DNA of 13,624 bases from Clostridia bacterium (GCA_029010655.1 JAQXKW010000040.1:1-13624); one strand, 5' to 3'; shown: positions 6,173 to 13,106, counted from the first letter of the stretch. Numbers and translations are program-made. Notes: generated by a model from the sequence alone, not told the origin.

Positions 6173-8605
6173 ATGAAATACGGCTATTTTAACGACAGCG
6201 ACAGAGAATACGTCATCACAAGACCGGATACGCCTTATCCGTGGATAAACTATCTGGGAAATGAGGACTTTTTCTCCCTTATGTCAAACACCTCCGGCGG
6301 ATACTGCTTCTACCGTGACGCAAGAATGCTCCGCCTTACCCGCTACCGCTATAACAACGTGCCCACGGACGCAGGCGGCAGATATTTTTACATAAACGAC
6401 GGGGGAACTGTCTGGACCCCCGGCTGGATGCCCGTAAAAACGAAGCTCGATTCCTACGAGTGCCGTCACGGCATGGGATATACGAAAATCAATTCCTCCT
6501 TAAACGGACTAACCTTTAGGCAGACGTCCTTTGTACCCCTGGGTTATCCCTGCGAGGTGCACAGAATAAAGCTGAAAAACACAACCCATATAAAGAAAAG
6601 CTTCAAAATGTTCTCCTTTGTGGAATTCTGCCTGTGGAACGCATGGGACGACCAGACCAACTTCCAGAGAAATTTCTCTATCGGCGAGGTTGAGGTTATA
6701 GGCAGTACCATATACCATAAAACGGAATACAGAGAGAGAAGAAACCATTATGCCGTTTTCCACGTAAACGCCCCCGTTGACGGCTTTGATACGGACCGTG
6801 AAAGCTTTATGGGTCTTTATAACGGCTTTGACCGTCCCGACGCCGTGTTTGAGGGCAAAGCGAGAAATTCCGTAGCCTCCGGCTGGGCTCCTGTGGGCTC
6901 TCATATGATAAATGTTGAGCTTGAAGCGGGAGAGGAAAAGTCCTTCATATTTGTTTTGGGCTACTGCGAAAATCCCGGGGACGAAAAATGGGAAGCGCAG
7001 GACGTTATTAACAAAGCTCCCGCAAAACGCTTAATCGAAGCGTTCTCAACGGACGAACAGGTGGACAAAGCTTTAGCTTCGCTTCACGATTACTGGGAAA
7101 AGCTTCTTTCAACCTATTCCGTAAAATCGGCAGACGAGAAGCTTGACAGAATGGTAAATACCTGGAACCAGTATCAGTGCATGGTTACCTTTAATATGTC
7201 CCGCTCCGCATCTTATTTTGAATCGGGAATAGGACGGGGCATGGGATTTAGGGATTCCACTCAGGATCTTCTCGGCTTTGTGCACCTTATCCCCGAAAGA
7301 GCCAGAGAGAGAATATACGATATCGCCGCAACCCAAATGGAGGACGGAAGCGCATATCATCAGTATCAGCCCCTTACGAAAAAGGGCAATTCCGATATAG
7401 GCTCCGGCTTTAACGACGACCCTCTGTGGCTTATTTTCGGCGTTGCCGCATATATAAAGGAAACGGGCGATAAGTCTATTCTTGACGATACGGTGCCCTT
7501 TGATAACGACGAAGCAAAAGCCGCACCCATGATGGAGCACCTGAAACGCTCCTTTGACCACGTAACAAATAATCTCGGTCCTCACGGTTTGCCCCTTATC
7601 GGTCACGCGGACTGGAACGACTGCTTAAATCTTAACTGCTTCTCCGAAACTCCCGGCGAGTCCTTCCAGACTGCCTCCAACAGAGAGACAGGCGACGTGG
7701 CAGAGTCTGTGTTCATCGCAGGAATGTTCGTCTCCGTGGCTCCCGATTATATTGCAATGTGCGAAATGAAGGGGCTGACAGCAGAGGCTGAGAGTGCAAA
7801 GCGTGCCGCAGAGGAAATGTATAATGCGGTTATGACCGCCGGCTGGGACGGCGAATGGTTCCTGCGTGCATATGACGCCTTCGGCAATAAGGTGGGCAGT
7901 CACGAGTGCGAGGAAGGTCAAATATTTATCGAACCGCAGGGCTTTTGCGTTATGGGCGGAATCGGCGTGAAGGAGGGCTATGCCGAAAAAGCGCTGAACT
8001 CCGTAAAAGAACGGCTTGACACAAAATACGGAATAGTTCTCAATAATCCTCCCTATACCAAATACCACGTGGAATTGGGTGAAATTTCCTCCTATCCTCC
8101 GGGATAGAAGGAAAACGCAGGTATCTTCTGCCATAATAACCCTTGGATTTCCATTGCCGAAACCGTTATCGGACGGGGCAACAGAGCCTTTGAGGTGTAT
8201 AGAAAGACCTGCCCCGCATATCTGGAGGACATAAGCGAGATACACCGCACGGAGCCCTACGTTTATTCTCAGATGATTGCAGGCAAGGACGCAGTGCGCC
8301 ACGGAGAAGCGAAAAACTCCTGGCTGACGGGCACCGCCGCATGGACCTTCTATAATATTTCACGCTATATTCTCGGCGTTATGCCCGAATATGACGGACT
8401 TCGCATTGACCCCTGCATTCCCGATACCATGAAGGGCTTTACCGTAACGAGAAAATTCCGGGGCGGCGAATTTGAAATCCGTGTGGATAATACCGCCGGG
8501 GCAGAGAAGGGCGTAAAATCCGTCAAGGTTGACGGAAAGGAAATCGCCGGAAACCTTGTACCCCCCATGACCGGAAAGCATACCGTCGAAGTGGTAATGG
8601 GATAA
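6173..8605 (+). pseudogene. Cellobiose phosphorylase (GH94), interrupted by an in-frame amber codon
   Basis: Cellobiose phosphorylase converts cellobiose and phosphate to glucose-1-phosphate and glucose in the cytoplasm. The N-terminus (MKYGYFNDSDREYVITRPDT, then PYPWINYLGNEDFF) and GFRDSTQDLLGF (about 358-369) are typical of the enzyme. GHADWNDCLN (about 477-486) carries the catalytic aspartate. The reading frame stays open for 810 codons, a normal family length, except for a single TAG at 8105-8107 (codon 645). Translation resumes in the same frame with KENAGIFCHNNPWISIAE, which is well-conserved family sequence. The expected residue there, from memory of the family pattern SYPPGYKEN, is tyrosine, one base away from TAG. 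The truncated 644-residue product would lack the end of the catalytic barrel and the C-terminal sheet. Alternatives are a sequencing error, amber suppression or a genuine recent nonsense mutation. No frameshift is present. The ribosome-binding site is GGAG, 7 nt from the ATG. Confidence 0.88.
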
Positions 8606-8637
8606 AACCGAAAAGAAAAACTATTTTGTAAAAACTA

Positions 8638-8666
8638 TTGACATAATAAAGTCAAAATGCTATAAT
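8638..8666 (+). promoter_or_regulatory. Consensus sigma-A promoter of the rpsF operon
   Basis: TTGACA (8638-8643) and TATAAT (8661-8666) are separated by 17 bp, a perfect match, as expected for ribosomal protein genes. No terminator is visible between the phosphorylase stop and this promoter. Confidence 0.92.
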
Positions 8667-8671
8667 TAACT

Positions 8672-8755
8672 GCGAACGGGATTTTTATGCCCGTCTCTCT
8701 GCCGTCGGAAAATCTCAAGTGCCGTCGGCCGAAAGTCCATAGGGAGGTGTAAAAT
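8672..8755 (+). promoter_or_regulatory. Structured rpsF leader, possible S6:S18 autoregulatory element
   Basis: A first hairpin ACGGG/CCCGT (8676-8680 with 8690-8694) is followed by a larger fold. CTCTCT (8695-8700) can pair with AGGGAG (8741-8746), which covers the GGGAGG ribosome-binding site of rpsF. Inside it, 8701-8708 pairs with 8722-8729 across one T-T mismatch. CCG triplets are present in the inner part. An S6:S18-binding leader with conserved CCG is known upstream of rpsF in many bacteria. Whether this is that motif needs a covariance-model search. Confidence 0.5.
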
Positions 8756-9067
8756 ATGGAGAAGCTTATGAACTCTTATGAAACCTTGTTCATCATCGAC
8801 GCACAGCTGTCCGAAGAGGAGATCAAGGCTCTTACGGAAAAGTTCACTACTCTTATTGCAGAGAACGGAACCGTAGGAGAAGTCAATGAGTGGGGCAAGC
8901 GCAGACTTGCATACCCCATCAATGACAAAAACGAGGGATACTATGTGCTTGTAAACTTCACAGCAGGCGCAGATTTCCCCGCAGAGCTGGAGCGTATCTT
9001 CGGTATTACCGAAGGAATCATGCGTTCTATCGTAATTCGCCACGAAGACAAGAAAGCGGAAGCTTGA
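8756..9067 (+). CDS. rpsF: 30S ribosomal protein S6
   Basis: S6 binds the central domain of 16S rRNA as a heterodimer with S18. The 103-residue protein begins with the family pattern NSYETLFIIDAQLSEEEIKAL. It carries WGKRRLAYPINDKNEGYYVLVNF (about 43-65) and ends with a short acidic tail after MRSIVIRHEDKK. Length is normal. The ATG at 8756 has a strong GGGAGGTG site 8 nt upstream that can be hidden in a leader helix. It is the first gene of the conserved rpsF-ssb-rpsR operon, 34 bp before ssb. Confidence 0.97.
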   Translation: MEKLMNSYETLFIIDAQLSEEEIKALTEKFTTLIAENGTVGEVNEWGKRRLAYPINDKNEGYYVLVNFTAGADFPAELERIFGITEGIMRSIVIRHEDKKAEA

Positions 9068-9101
9068 TTGACAGGTACGGTTATAAGAGAGGTATACAGT
9101 A

Positions 9102-9581
9102 ATGGCAAATTTCAATTTCAATAAAGTAATCATCGGCGGAAGACTTACCGCAGATCCGGAGCTGAAAACCACCCCTTCCGGAATATCCGTAACATCCTTC
9201 ACGGTGGCTGTAAACCGCAGATTCGGCGGCAGAAACGGAGAGGAGCCTCAGGCGGATTTCTTCAACGTAACAGCGTGGAGACAGACGGCTGAGTTCGTAG
9301 CGAGATATTTCAGAAAGGCAAGCTCAATTTGCATCGTCGGAAGCCTCCAGAACAGAAACTGGACCGACCAGAACGGTGTAAAGCATTACGTAACCGAAAT
9401 TGTTGCAGACGAGGCGTCCTTTGTAGATGCCAAGAGCGAAAGCCCCGCCGCAGTGCGTGAGGCCGCAAATCAGCCGTACATTCCCGAGTCTTATAACTCC
9501 CCTGCATACGCAACACCCGCTGACCAGACCTCGGCTCCCAAGTTCGAGGAAATCAGCGATGATGAAGACCTGCCCTTCTGA
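9102..9581 (+). CDS. ssb: Single-stranded DNA-binding protein
   Basis: SSB coats single-stranded DNA and recruits replication and repair proteins. The 159-residue protein has an OB fold over about residues 1-108, with KVIIGGRLTADPELKTTPSG near the start, VTSFTVAVNR, FFNVTAWRQTAEFV and a GSLQNRNWTDQNG strand. A Pro/Ser/Ala-rich linker leads to the acidic tip DDEDLPF, the usual protein-interaction peptide. Start ATG at 9102 follows a GAGAGG site. Its place between rpsF and rpsR is the classic Firmicutes arrangement and marks this as the chromosomal housekeeping copy rather than a phage one. Confidence 0.97.
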   Translation: MANFNFNKVIIGGRLTADPELKTTPSGISVTSFTVAVNRRFGGRNGEEPQADFFNVTAWRQTAEFVARYFRKASSICIVGSLQNRNWTDQNGVKHYVTEIVADEASFVDAKSESPAAVREAANQPYIPESYNSPAYATPADQTSAPKFEEISDDEDLPF

Positions 9582-9632
9582 TAGGCAGAACAAAACAATT
9601 TATAAAAATTTAACGGAGGTTTCATTAGAAAC

Positions 9633-9971
9633 ATGGATACAGATAAGACTGTTTCAACAGAAGAAGTTGTCGAACAGCCCACAGCGGAAGTAACAGAAGC
9701 TCCCGCAGAAGATGCCGCTCCTAAAGCGGAAAGAAGACCTGCTCCCAGAATTAACAATAACCGCAGAAGAAAGAAAGTCTGCATATTCTGTGAGGATAAG
9801 ATCGACTATATCGACTATAAGGATACCAACAGACTCAGAAAATTCATTTCCGAAAGAGGAAAGATTCTGCCCCGCAGAGTAAGCGGCGCATGCGCAAAGC
9901 ACCAGAGACAGGTAACTGTCGCAATCAAGCGTGCAAGAGTTGTTGCGCTTCTTCCTTACATCAGCGACTGA
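9633..9971 (+). CDS. rpsR: 30S ribosomal protein S18 with acidic N-terminal extension
   Basis: S18 is the partner of S6 on the 30S platform. The core, from about residue 43, contains RRRKKVCIFCEDKIDYIDYK, TNRLRKFISERGKILPRR, SGACAKHQRQVTVAIKRARV and ALLPY, all S18 signatures. CxxC at 50/53 with Cys87 and His90 suggests the zinc-binding form. S18 is usually about 75 residues; here 112, because of a ~40-residue extension rich in Glu, Ala, Thr and Pro, probably disordered. The GGAGG site (9615-9619) is 13 nt from the ATG, longer than usual, and a 5-bp hairpin GTTTC-ATTA-GAAAC (9619-9632) lies between. This could bring the site closer to the ATG. It is the last gene of the operon and is followed by a strong terminator. 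Confidence 0.95.
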   Translation: MDTDKTVSTEEVVEQPTAEVTEAPAEDAAPKAERRPAPRINNNRRRKKVCIFCEDKIDYIDYKDTNRLRKFISERGKILPRRVSGACAKHQRQVTVAIKRARVVALLPYISD

Positions 9972-9990
9972 AAATTCTGAAATATAAGCG

Positions 9991-10020
9991 AAAAAGGAAA
10001 CGCGAGAGCGTTTCCTTTTT
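9991..10020. terminator. Bidirectional terminator between rpsR and the deacetylase operon
   Basis: A perfect 13-bp stem (AAAAAGGAAACGC at 9991-10003 with 10008-10020) and a GAGA loop have A/T runs on both sides. The structure serves both convergent units; its last base is part of the deacetylase stop codon (10020-10022). Confidence 0.92.
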
Positions 10021-10715
10021 CAGTTTATCAGCTCCGAGACCGTTACGAATTCATAGCCCTCTGATAGCAGGGCGGGGATTACCTCTCGCAGTGCCTGCGG
10101 GGTAGGGGATTTTCCTGCCACATAATCGTGAAACAGAATAATTGCGCCGTCCTTGGTGTTTTTCAAAACATTTGCTTTTATATCTGCAACGGGAGTGTGA
10201 GCCCAGTCCCTCGTATCCACCGACCATAGTATTACCTTGTAACCGTTTTCGGCGGCATACGGCGGAAGATTTTCATTGTACTGTCCCCCCGGGGGACGGA
10301 TGAGCTTTGTCTTATATCCGAATTTTTCCTCTAAAGTTCCGCTGAGAGTGCGGATTTCCTTTTCAAGCTCTTCTTTGTCTGCTTTAAGGAGAGATTTGTG
10401 ATTTTCTGTGTGATTTCCGATTTCGTGACCCTCCGCAATTTCGCGTTCAATCAGCTCCGGGTACAGCTCAACATTTTCGCCTATGACGAAAAAGGTAGCC
10501 TTTATGCCGTATTCATTCAGAATGTCAAGGATTTCGGCGGTGCGCTTTGGGTGCGGGCCGTCGTCAAAGGTCAGTGCTATCATTTTCCCTTTTGCGGAGC
10601 AGGACTTGATTACGATATTTTCCTCCGCAGCGGAAACTCCGTGGCAGAACGAAAATACTAAGACTGCGGCGGCTATCAGAAGCGATGGAAGCCTTGCAAT
10701 GCTGCGCCGGTTCAT
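10020..10715 (-). CDS. Secreted polysaccharide deacetylase (CE4/NodB domain)
   Basis: The 231-residue protein has a signal peptide (about 1-29, ending VSA-AEE) and one CE4 domain. It contains motif 1 TFDDGP (49-54), motif 2 NHTENH (101-106), motif 3 RPPGGQY (140-146), the DTRDW segment (about 167-171) and motif 5 LFHD (194-197). All metal-binding and catalytic residues expected in active metal-dependent de-N-acetylases are visible. It probably removes acetyl groups from peptidoglycan or another cell-surface glycan outside the membrane; PdaB-like and PgdA-like roles cannot be told apart. I chose the ATG at 10715, which overlaps the stop of the upstream gene as ATGA and puts the signal peptide first. 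A start at 10760 would add 15 residues and overlap that gene by 49 bp. Translation is likely coupled to the upstream gene. Confidence 0.88.
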   Translation of the reverse strand: MNRRSIARLPSLLIAAAVLVFSFCHGVSAAEENIVIKSCSAKGKMIALTFDDGPHPKRTAEILDILNEYGIKATFFVIGENVELYPELIEREIAEGHEIGNHTENHKSLLKADKEELEKEIRTLSGTLEEKFGYKTKLIRPPGGQYNENLPPYAAENGYKVILWSVDTRDWAHTPVADIKANVLKNTKDGAIILFHDYVAGKSPTPQALREVIPALLSEGYEFVTVSELIN

Positions 10716-11473
10716 TTCAGTTCGTCCGGCAAAGCAAAGCGAAAGCCTTCTTTTCGCCATGCGTCTATAAGATCGCCTAAAATTTGGGCATTGGTGGCTG
10801 ACGTGGGGTGAAGCAGAATAATCTCGCCGTTGTGGGTTCCGTCCAGGATTTTTTTCATAGCGGCGTCAGGCGCCATTTGAGCGTTGTTGTCCCAGTCAGC
10901 ATAAGCGAAGCTCCAGAACAGAGTCTTGTAGCCTTCTTCGCATGCCCATTTCAGGTTGTCCTCGGAAAAGCACCCTTCGGGAGGACGGTAATATTTTTTG
11001 CATTCCACTCCGATTGCGGCGCAGTCGTCCTCAAGCCGTTTCAGCTCCGCCATAAATTCTCCCTTGTCGGTAACCTTTGACATGTTGTAGTGCATTGCGG
11101 TGTGGTTGCATACGAAATGACCCTCGGAAGCCATACGCTGAACAAGATCGGCATTCTGCTTTGTCATGTTTTCCAGAATAAAGAAGGTGCCTTTTACGTC
11201 CTTTTCTTTAAGCGTATCAAGTATTTTTTCAATATTTCCGTTTTCATATCCTGCGTCAAAGGTCAGATATATAACCTTTTCCTTGTCGTTCCAATCGGAA
11301 TGAGCGGTGTCGCAGTAATATCCGCCGTATTTTTCGATGAATGCGATAGGTGCGTCGGCAGACGGCTGAGTGTGGTCTTTTTTGTGACAGCAGTACCAGT
11401 TATAAGAGCCTGCGGCGCCGCAGGGAATAACCATGGCGGCGGCAAGTATAATTGAAATAATTAACTTTTTCAT
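10712..11473 (-). CDS. pdaA: PdaA-like delta-lactam-biosynthetic de-N-acetylase
   Basis: PdaA removes the acetyl group from muramic acid in the spore cortex, a step towards the muramic delta-lactam needed for germination. The 253-residue protein has a signal peptide (about 1-21) and a CE4 domain. TFDAGYENG (71-79) replaces the usual TFDDGP, the PdaA-type variation with only one Asp. Also seen are NHTAMH (123-128), RPPEG (163-167), FWSFAYADWDN (about 186-196) and LLHP (220-223). The preceding GYYCDTAHSDWNDKEKVIYL segment also fits PdaA. The ATG at 11473 has a GGAGG site 13 nt upstream, which is rather distant. The stop overlaps the next deacetylase start as ATGA. In B. subtilis pdaA is sigma-G dependent, but I found no clear sigma-G promoter here. 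Confidence 0.88.
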   Translation of the reverse strand: MKKLIISIILAAAMVIPCGAAGSYNWYCCHKKDHTQPSADAPIAFIEKYGGYYCDTAHSDWNDKEKVIYLTFDAGYENGNIEKILDTLKEKDVKGTFFILENMTKQNADLVQRMASEGHFVCNHTAMHYNMSKVTDKGEFMAELKRLEDDCAAIGVECKKYYRPPEGCFSEDNLKWACEEGYKTLFWSFAYADWDNNAQMAPDAAMKKILDGTHNGEIILLHPTSATNAQILGDLIDAWRKEGFRFALPDELK

Positions 11474-11642
11474 TTTTATTAATTTTCCTCCGTATATTTT
11501 CAGTCTGTTGCGAGACGTGGTTTTGTACGTATTTTTTTAAATTAACCTTCGCAAGTATTATGTGCAGAAACAACGCACGGACACGTTGAAAATAATTCCG
11601 AATAAAAAAATCTTAAAAAACAAAACTTTTTTTGAAAAAATG

Positions 11643-11671
11643 TTGCAAAAGACGAATTAATATGGTAGAAT
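11643..11671 (+). promoter_or_regulatory. Promoter of tRNA-Trp
   Basis: TTGCAA (11643-11648) and TAGAAT (11666-11671) are separated by 17 bp; the -10 is 26 bp before the mature tRNA 5' end. Confidence 0.75.
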
Positions 11672-11697
11672 ACTAAAGGTCGGTTGACCGAGAATAT

Positions 11698-11773
11698 AGG
11701 GGTGTAGTTCAGTTGGTAGAACGACGGTCTCCAAAACCGTATGTCGCGGGTTCAAGTCCTTCCGCCCCTGCCA
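11698..11773 (+). tRNA. tRNA-Trp (anticodon CCA)
   Basis: This is a 76-nt tRNA with acceptor AGGGGTG (11698-11704) paired to CGCCCCT (11763-11769), including one T-G wobble. It has a D arm GTTC/GAAC and an anticodon arm ACGGT-CTCCAAA-ACCGT giving anticodon CCA. Discriminator G and encoded CCA follow. The T stem GCGGG/CCTTC contains a C-T mismatch and a G-T wobble, so it is weaker than usual; the T loop TTCAAGT is standard. Confidence 0.95.
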
Positions 11774-11804
11774 AAAAATCTCGTTCTTTTGAACGAGATT
11801 TTTT
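11773..11804 (+). terminator. Terminator of tRNA-Trp
   Basis: A perfect 14-bp stem (AAAAAATCTCGTTC at 11773-11786 with 11791-11804), a TTTT loop and a final T-run. The first stem base is the last base of the tRNA CCA. Like the tRNA-Leu terminator it is A6-to-T6 and could work in both directions. Confidence 0.92.
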
Positions 11805-11808
11805 TATC

Positions 11809-11978
11809 CATTGCGAAAGCAATGGTATATCATCACGCGAAGCGTGTATATCATCGCCGCAGGCGTATATCATCAGCCGCAGGCTGTATTTGCTTTCGCA
11901 ATGATGATATACAATTCCTATGGAATTGATGATATACAAAACTTCGTTTTGATGATATACAATTCCTACGGAATTGAT
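11809..11978. repeat. Hairpin array 2: stem-loops separated by GTATATCATC / GATGATATAC
   Basis: Eight short hairpins are joined by a 9-10 bp separator. The first four are ATTGC-GAAA-GCAAT, ACGC-GAA-GCGT, CGCC-GCA-GGCG and AGCC-GCA-GGCT, with separators reading GTATATCATC or TATATCATC. The last four are TTGC-TTTC-GCAA, AATTCC-TAT-GGAATT, AAAAC-TTC-GTTTT and AATTCC-TAC-GGAATT, with the separator reversed to GATGATATAC. The first hairpin (ATTGCGAAAGCAA) and the central one (TTGCTTTCGCAAT) are also inverted copies of each other. In separator orientation seven of eight loops are GNA or GNRA. The array starts 5 bp after the tRNA-Trp terminator and ends just before the next promoter. No convincing protein is encoded. 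Function unknown. Confidence 0.75.
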
Positions 11979-11983
11979 CGCAC

Positions 11984-12012
11984 TTTACAAATCTTCCCAA
12001 TTATGCTATAAT
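11984..12012 (+). promoter_or_regulatory. Sigma-A promoter of the two-TM protein gene
   Basis: TTTACA (11984-11989) and TATAAT (12007-12012) are separated by 17 bp. The -35 begins about 6 bp after the end of hairpin array 2. Confidence 0.8.
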
Positions 12013-12038
12013 ATCCGTGTAAGGCAGATTATATTTAT

Positions 12039-12066
12039 GATAATCCGGATTATCCGGAATTCGGAT
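12039..12066 (+). promoter_or_regulatory. Overlapping palindromes in the leader of the two-TM gene
   Basis: GATAATCCGGATTATC (12039-12054) is a perfect 16-bp palindrome. It overlaps a second one, ATCCG-GAATT-CGGAT (12052-12066). They lie about 27 bp downstream of the -10, a usual place for a repressor site; an RNA hairpin is the alternative. Confidence 0.45.
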
Positions 12067-12110
12067 GTTATAATACATCTGTGACCCATGTTGCTGACAA
12101 AGGAGTAATT

Positions 12111-12929
12111 ATGAATCAATCTTATCAAACAAATGAGTATGACTCTCTGATTAAAAAAATCAAACGCAGAAGAAGAACCGTAATTTTCTTAACGCTTATT
12201 GTAATGTTTGCAACGCTTATTGCCGGTTCGCCTATTTACATAGGGGGTCCGGGTAAAACAATTGTAGATTACGACGGAATTAACCCCGTTATTACGGTTT
12301 TTCTCGTTTTATTTATTTTCATTTGTGAGATTTTTGCTTACGCCATGGTTTCGCTCCCCTTAACGGCTTCCATGGACGTGGAGGCAGACCCGCAAAAGCA
12401 CTTGGTTCTTAATATTGCCCTTAATAAAAGAATAAATGAAAGTATATATTCCTGCGACCTTTTATATCTGGGCGATTTCGGAGCGTCTCTCGCTTATGCC
12501 GATAAGATGATAAACTATAAAAAAGCCGTAATTGTAAACTCTGGGTTATTTAATAAGGCTCGCTGTCAGTTCTTTATGGGGGATATTGAGTCATTCAGGC
12601 TGACGGCAAAGCAGTTTGAAACCGCAGTATCCGATGATAAAAAAGCAAACGAAAAAATCAAGGCGATTTACGATAGGTATCAGAGAACTATAAATTTGAT
12701 GACGGCAATAGCCGATAAAGACGTTGCAAAAATCGACGCTTGCCGCAAAACCCTTGAGGTGTGGAGCAAGTCAAAAGCCGTGCAGGGATATATCGACTAT
12801 CTGAAAGGAATTGCCGCATACCATGTGGGCGATAAAAAAGAAAGCATATATCGCTTAACGTTAGTAAAAGAGAATTGCGGCAAAACCGTATTTGCAAAGC
12901 TTGCGGAGCCGTATCTTGAAAATTTATAA
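12111..12929 (+). CDS. Unrecognised membrane protein with two N-terminal TM helices and a helical C-terminal domain
   Basis: I do not recognise this 272-residue protein. A very basic stretch (KKIKRRRR, about 15-22) precedes a first membrane helix (about 23-44). A short loop with PIYIGGPGK follows, then a second helix (about 59-82). The remaining ~190 residues are soluble and look all-helical, with spaced Ala/Tyr/Leu patterns (for example ASLAYADKMINYKKA and GYIDYLKGIAAYHVGDKKES) reminiscent of TPR repeats. The positive-inside rule puts the N-terminus and the helical domain in the cytoplasm. The start at ATG 12111 is preceded by AAAGGAG; an in-frame GTG at 12081 has no such site. The gene stands alone, with its own promoter and terminator. 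It could be a scaffold or adaptor, but that is a guess from the fold. Confidence 0.8.
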   Translation: MNQSYQTNEYDSLIKKIKRRRRTVIFLTLIVMFATLIAGSPIYIGGPGKTIVDYDGINPVITVFLVLFIFICEIFAYAMVSLPLTASMDVEADPQKHLVLNIALNKRINESIYSCDLLYLGDFGASLAYADKMINYKKAVIVNSGLFNKARCQFFMGDIESFRLTAKQFETAVSDDKKANEKIKAIYDRYQRTINLMTAIADKDVAKIDACRKTLEVWSKSKAVQGYIDYLKGIAAYHVGDKKESIYRLTLVKENCGKTVFAKLAEPYLENL

Positions 12930-12971
12930 AAGCTATCTTTCGCGTCATTTGCCGAATATATAGAGCCTCTG

Positions 12972-12997
12972 AAAAGCAAGTCGCATGACTTGCTTTT
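12972..12997 (+). terminator. Terminator of the two-TM protein gene
   Basis: An 11-bp perfect stem (AAAAGCAAGTC at 12972-12982 with 12987-12997), a GCAT loop and a T-run to 12998, 42 bp after the stop. Confidence 0.88.
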
Positions 12998-13047
12998 TAC
13001 ATTATATTTTTTATATAATATAAGTTCCGGGAAAGAAATAACGAAAT

Positions 13048-13076
13048 TTGCAAAAAATTCAAATGAGTGTTATAAT
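13048..13076 (+). promoter_or_regulatory. Promoter of the amidohydrolase gene
   Basis: TTGCAA (13048-13053) and TATAAT (13071-13076) are separated by 17 bp, 30 bp before the start codon. Confidence 0.75.
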
Positions 13077-13106
13077 TTTCAAAATGAAATAAATAAAGGA
13101 GCAAAA

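Noticed and set aside
6173..8605. Genetic code in which TAG is a sense codon
   Set aside because: Only one internal TAG is seen. The YdcF-like gene ends in TAG at a sensible place, and every other complete gene here ends in TGA or TAA without internal TAG, so there is no pattern of reassignment.
8195..8605. Separate gene for the C-terminal part of the phosphorylase
   Set aside because: It is in the same frame as the upstream part, its GTG has no well-placed ribosome-binding site, and family-conserved sequence begins directly after the TAG, well before 8195.
11474..11640. Sigma-G promoter for the pdaA-like gene
   Set aside because: I searched the minus strand for GYATA and GGnnAnA boxes at 15-17 bp spacing and found no convincing pair; only AT-rich DNA is seen.
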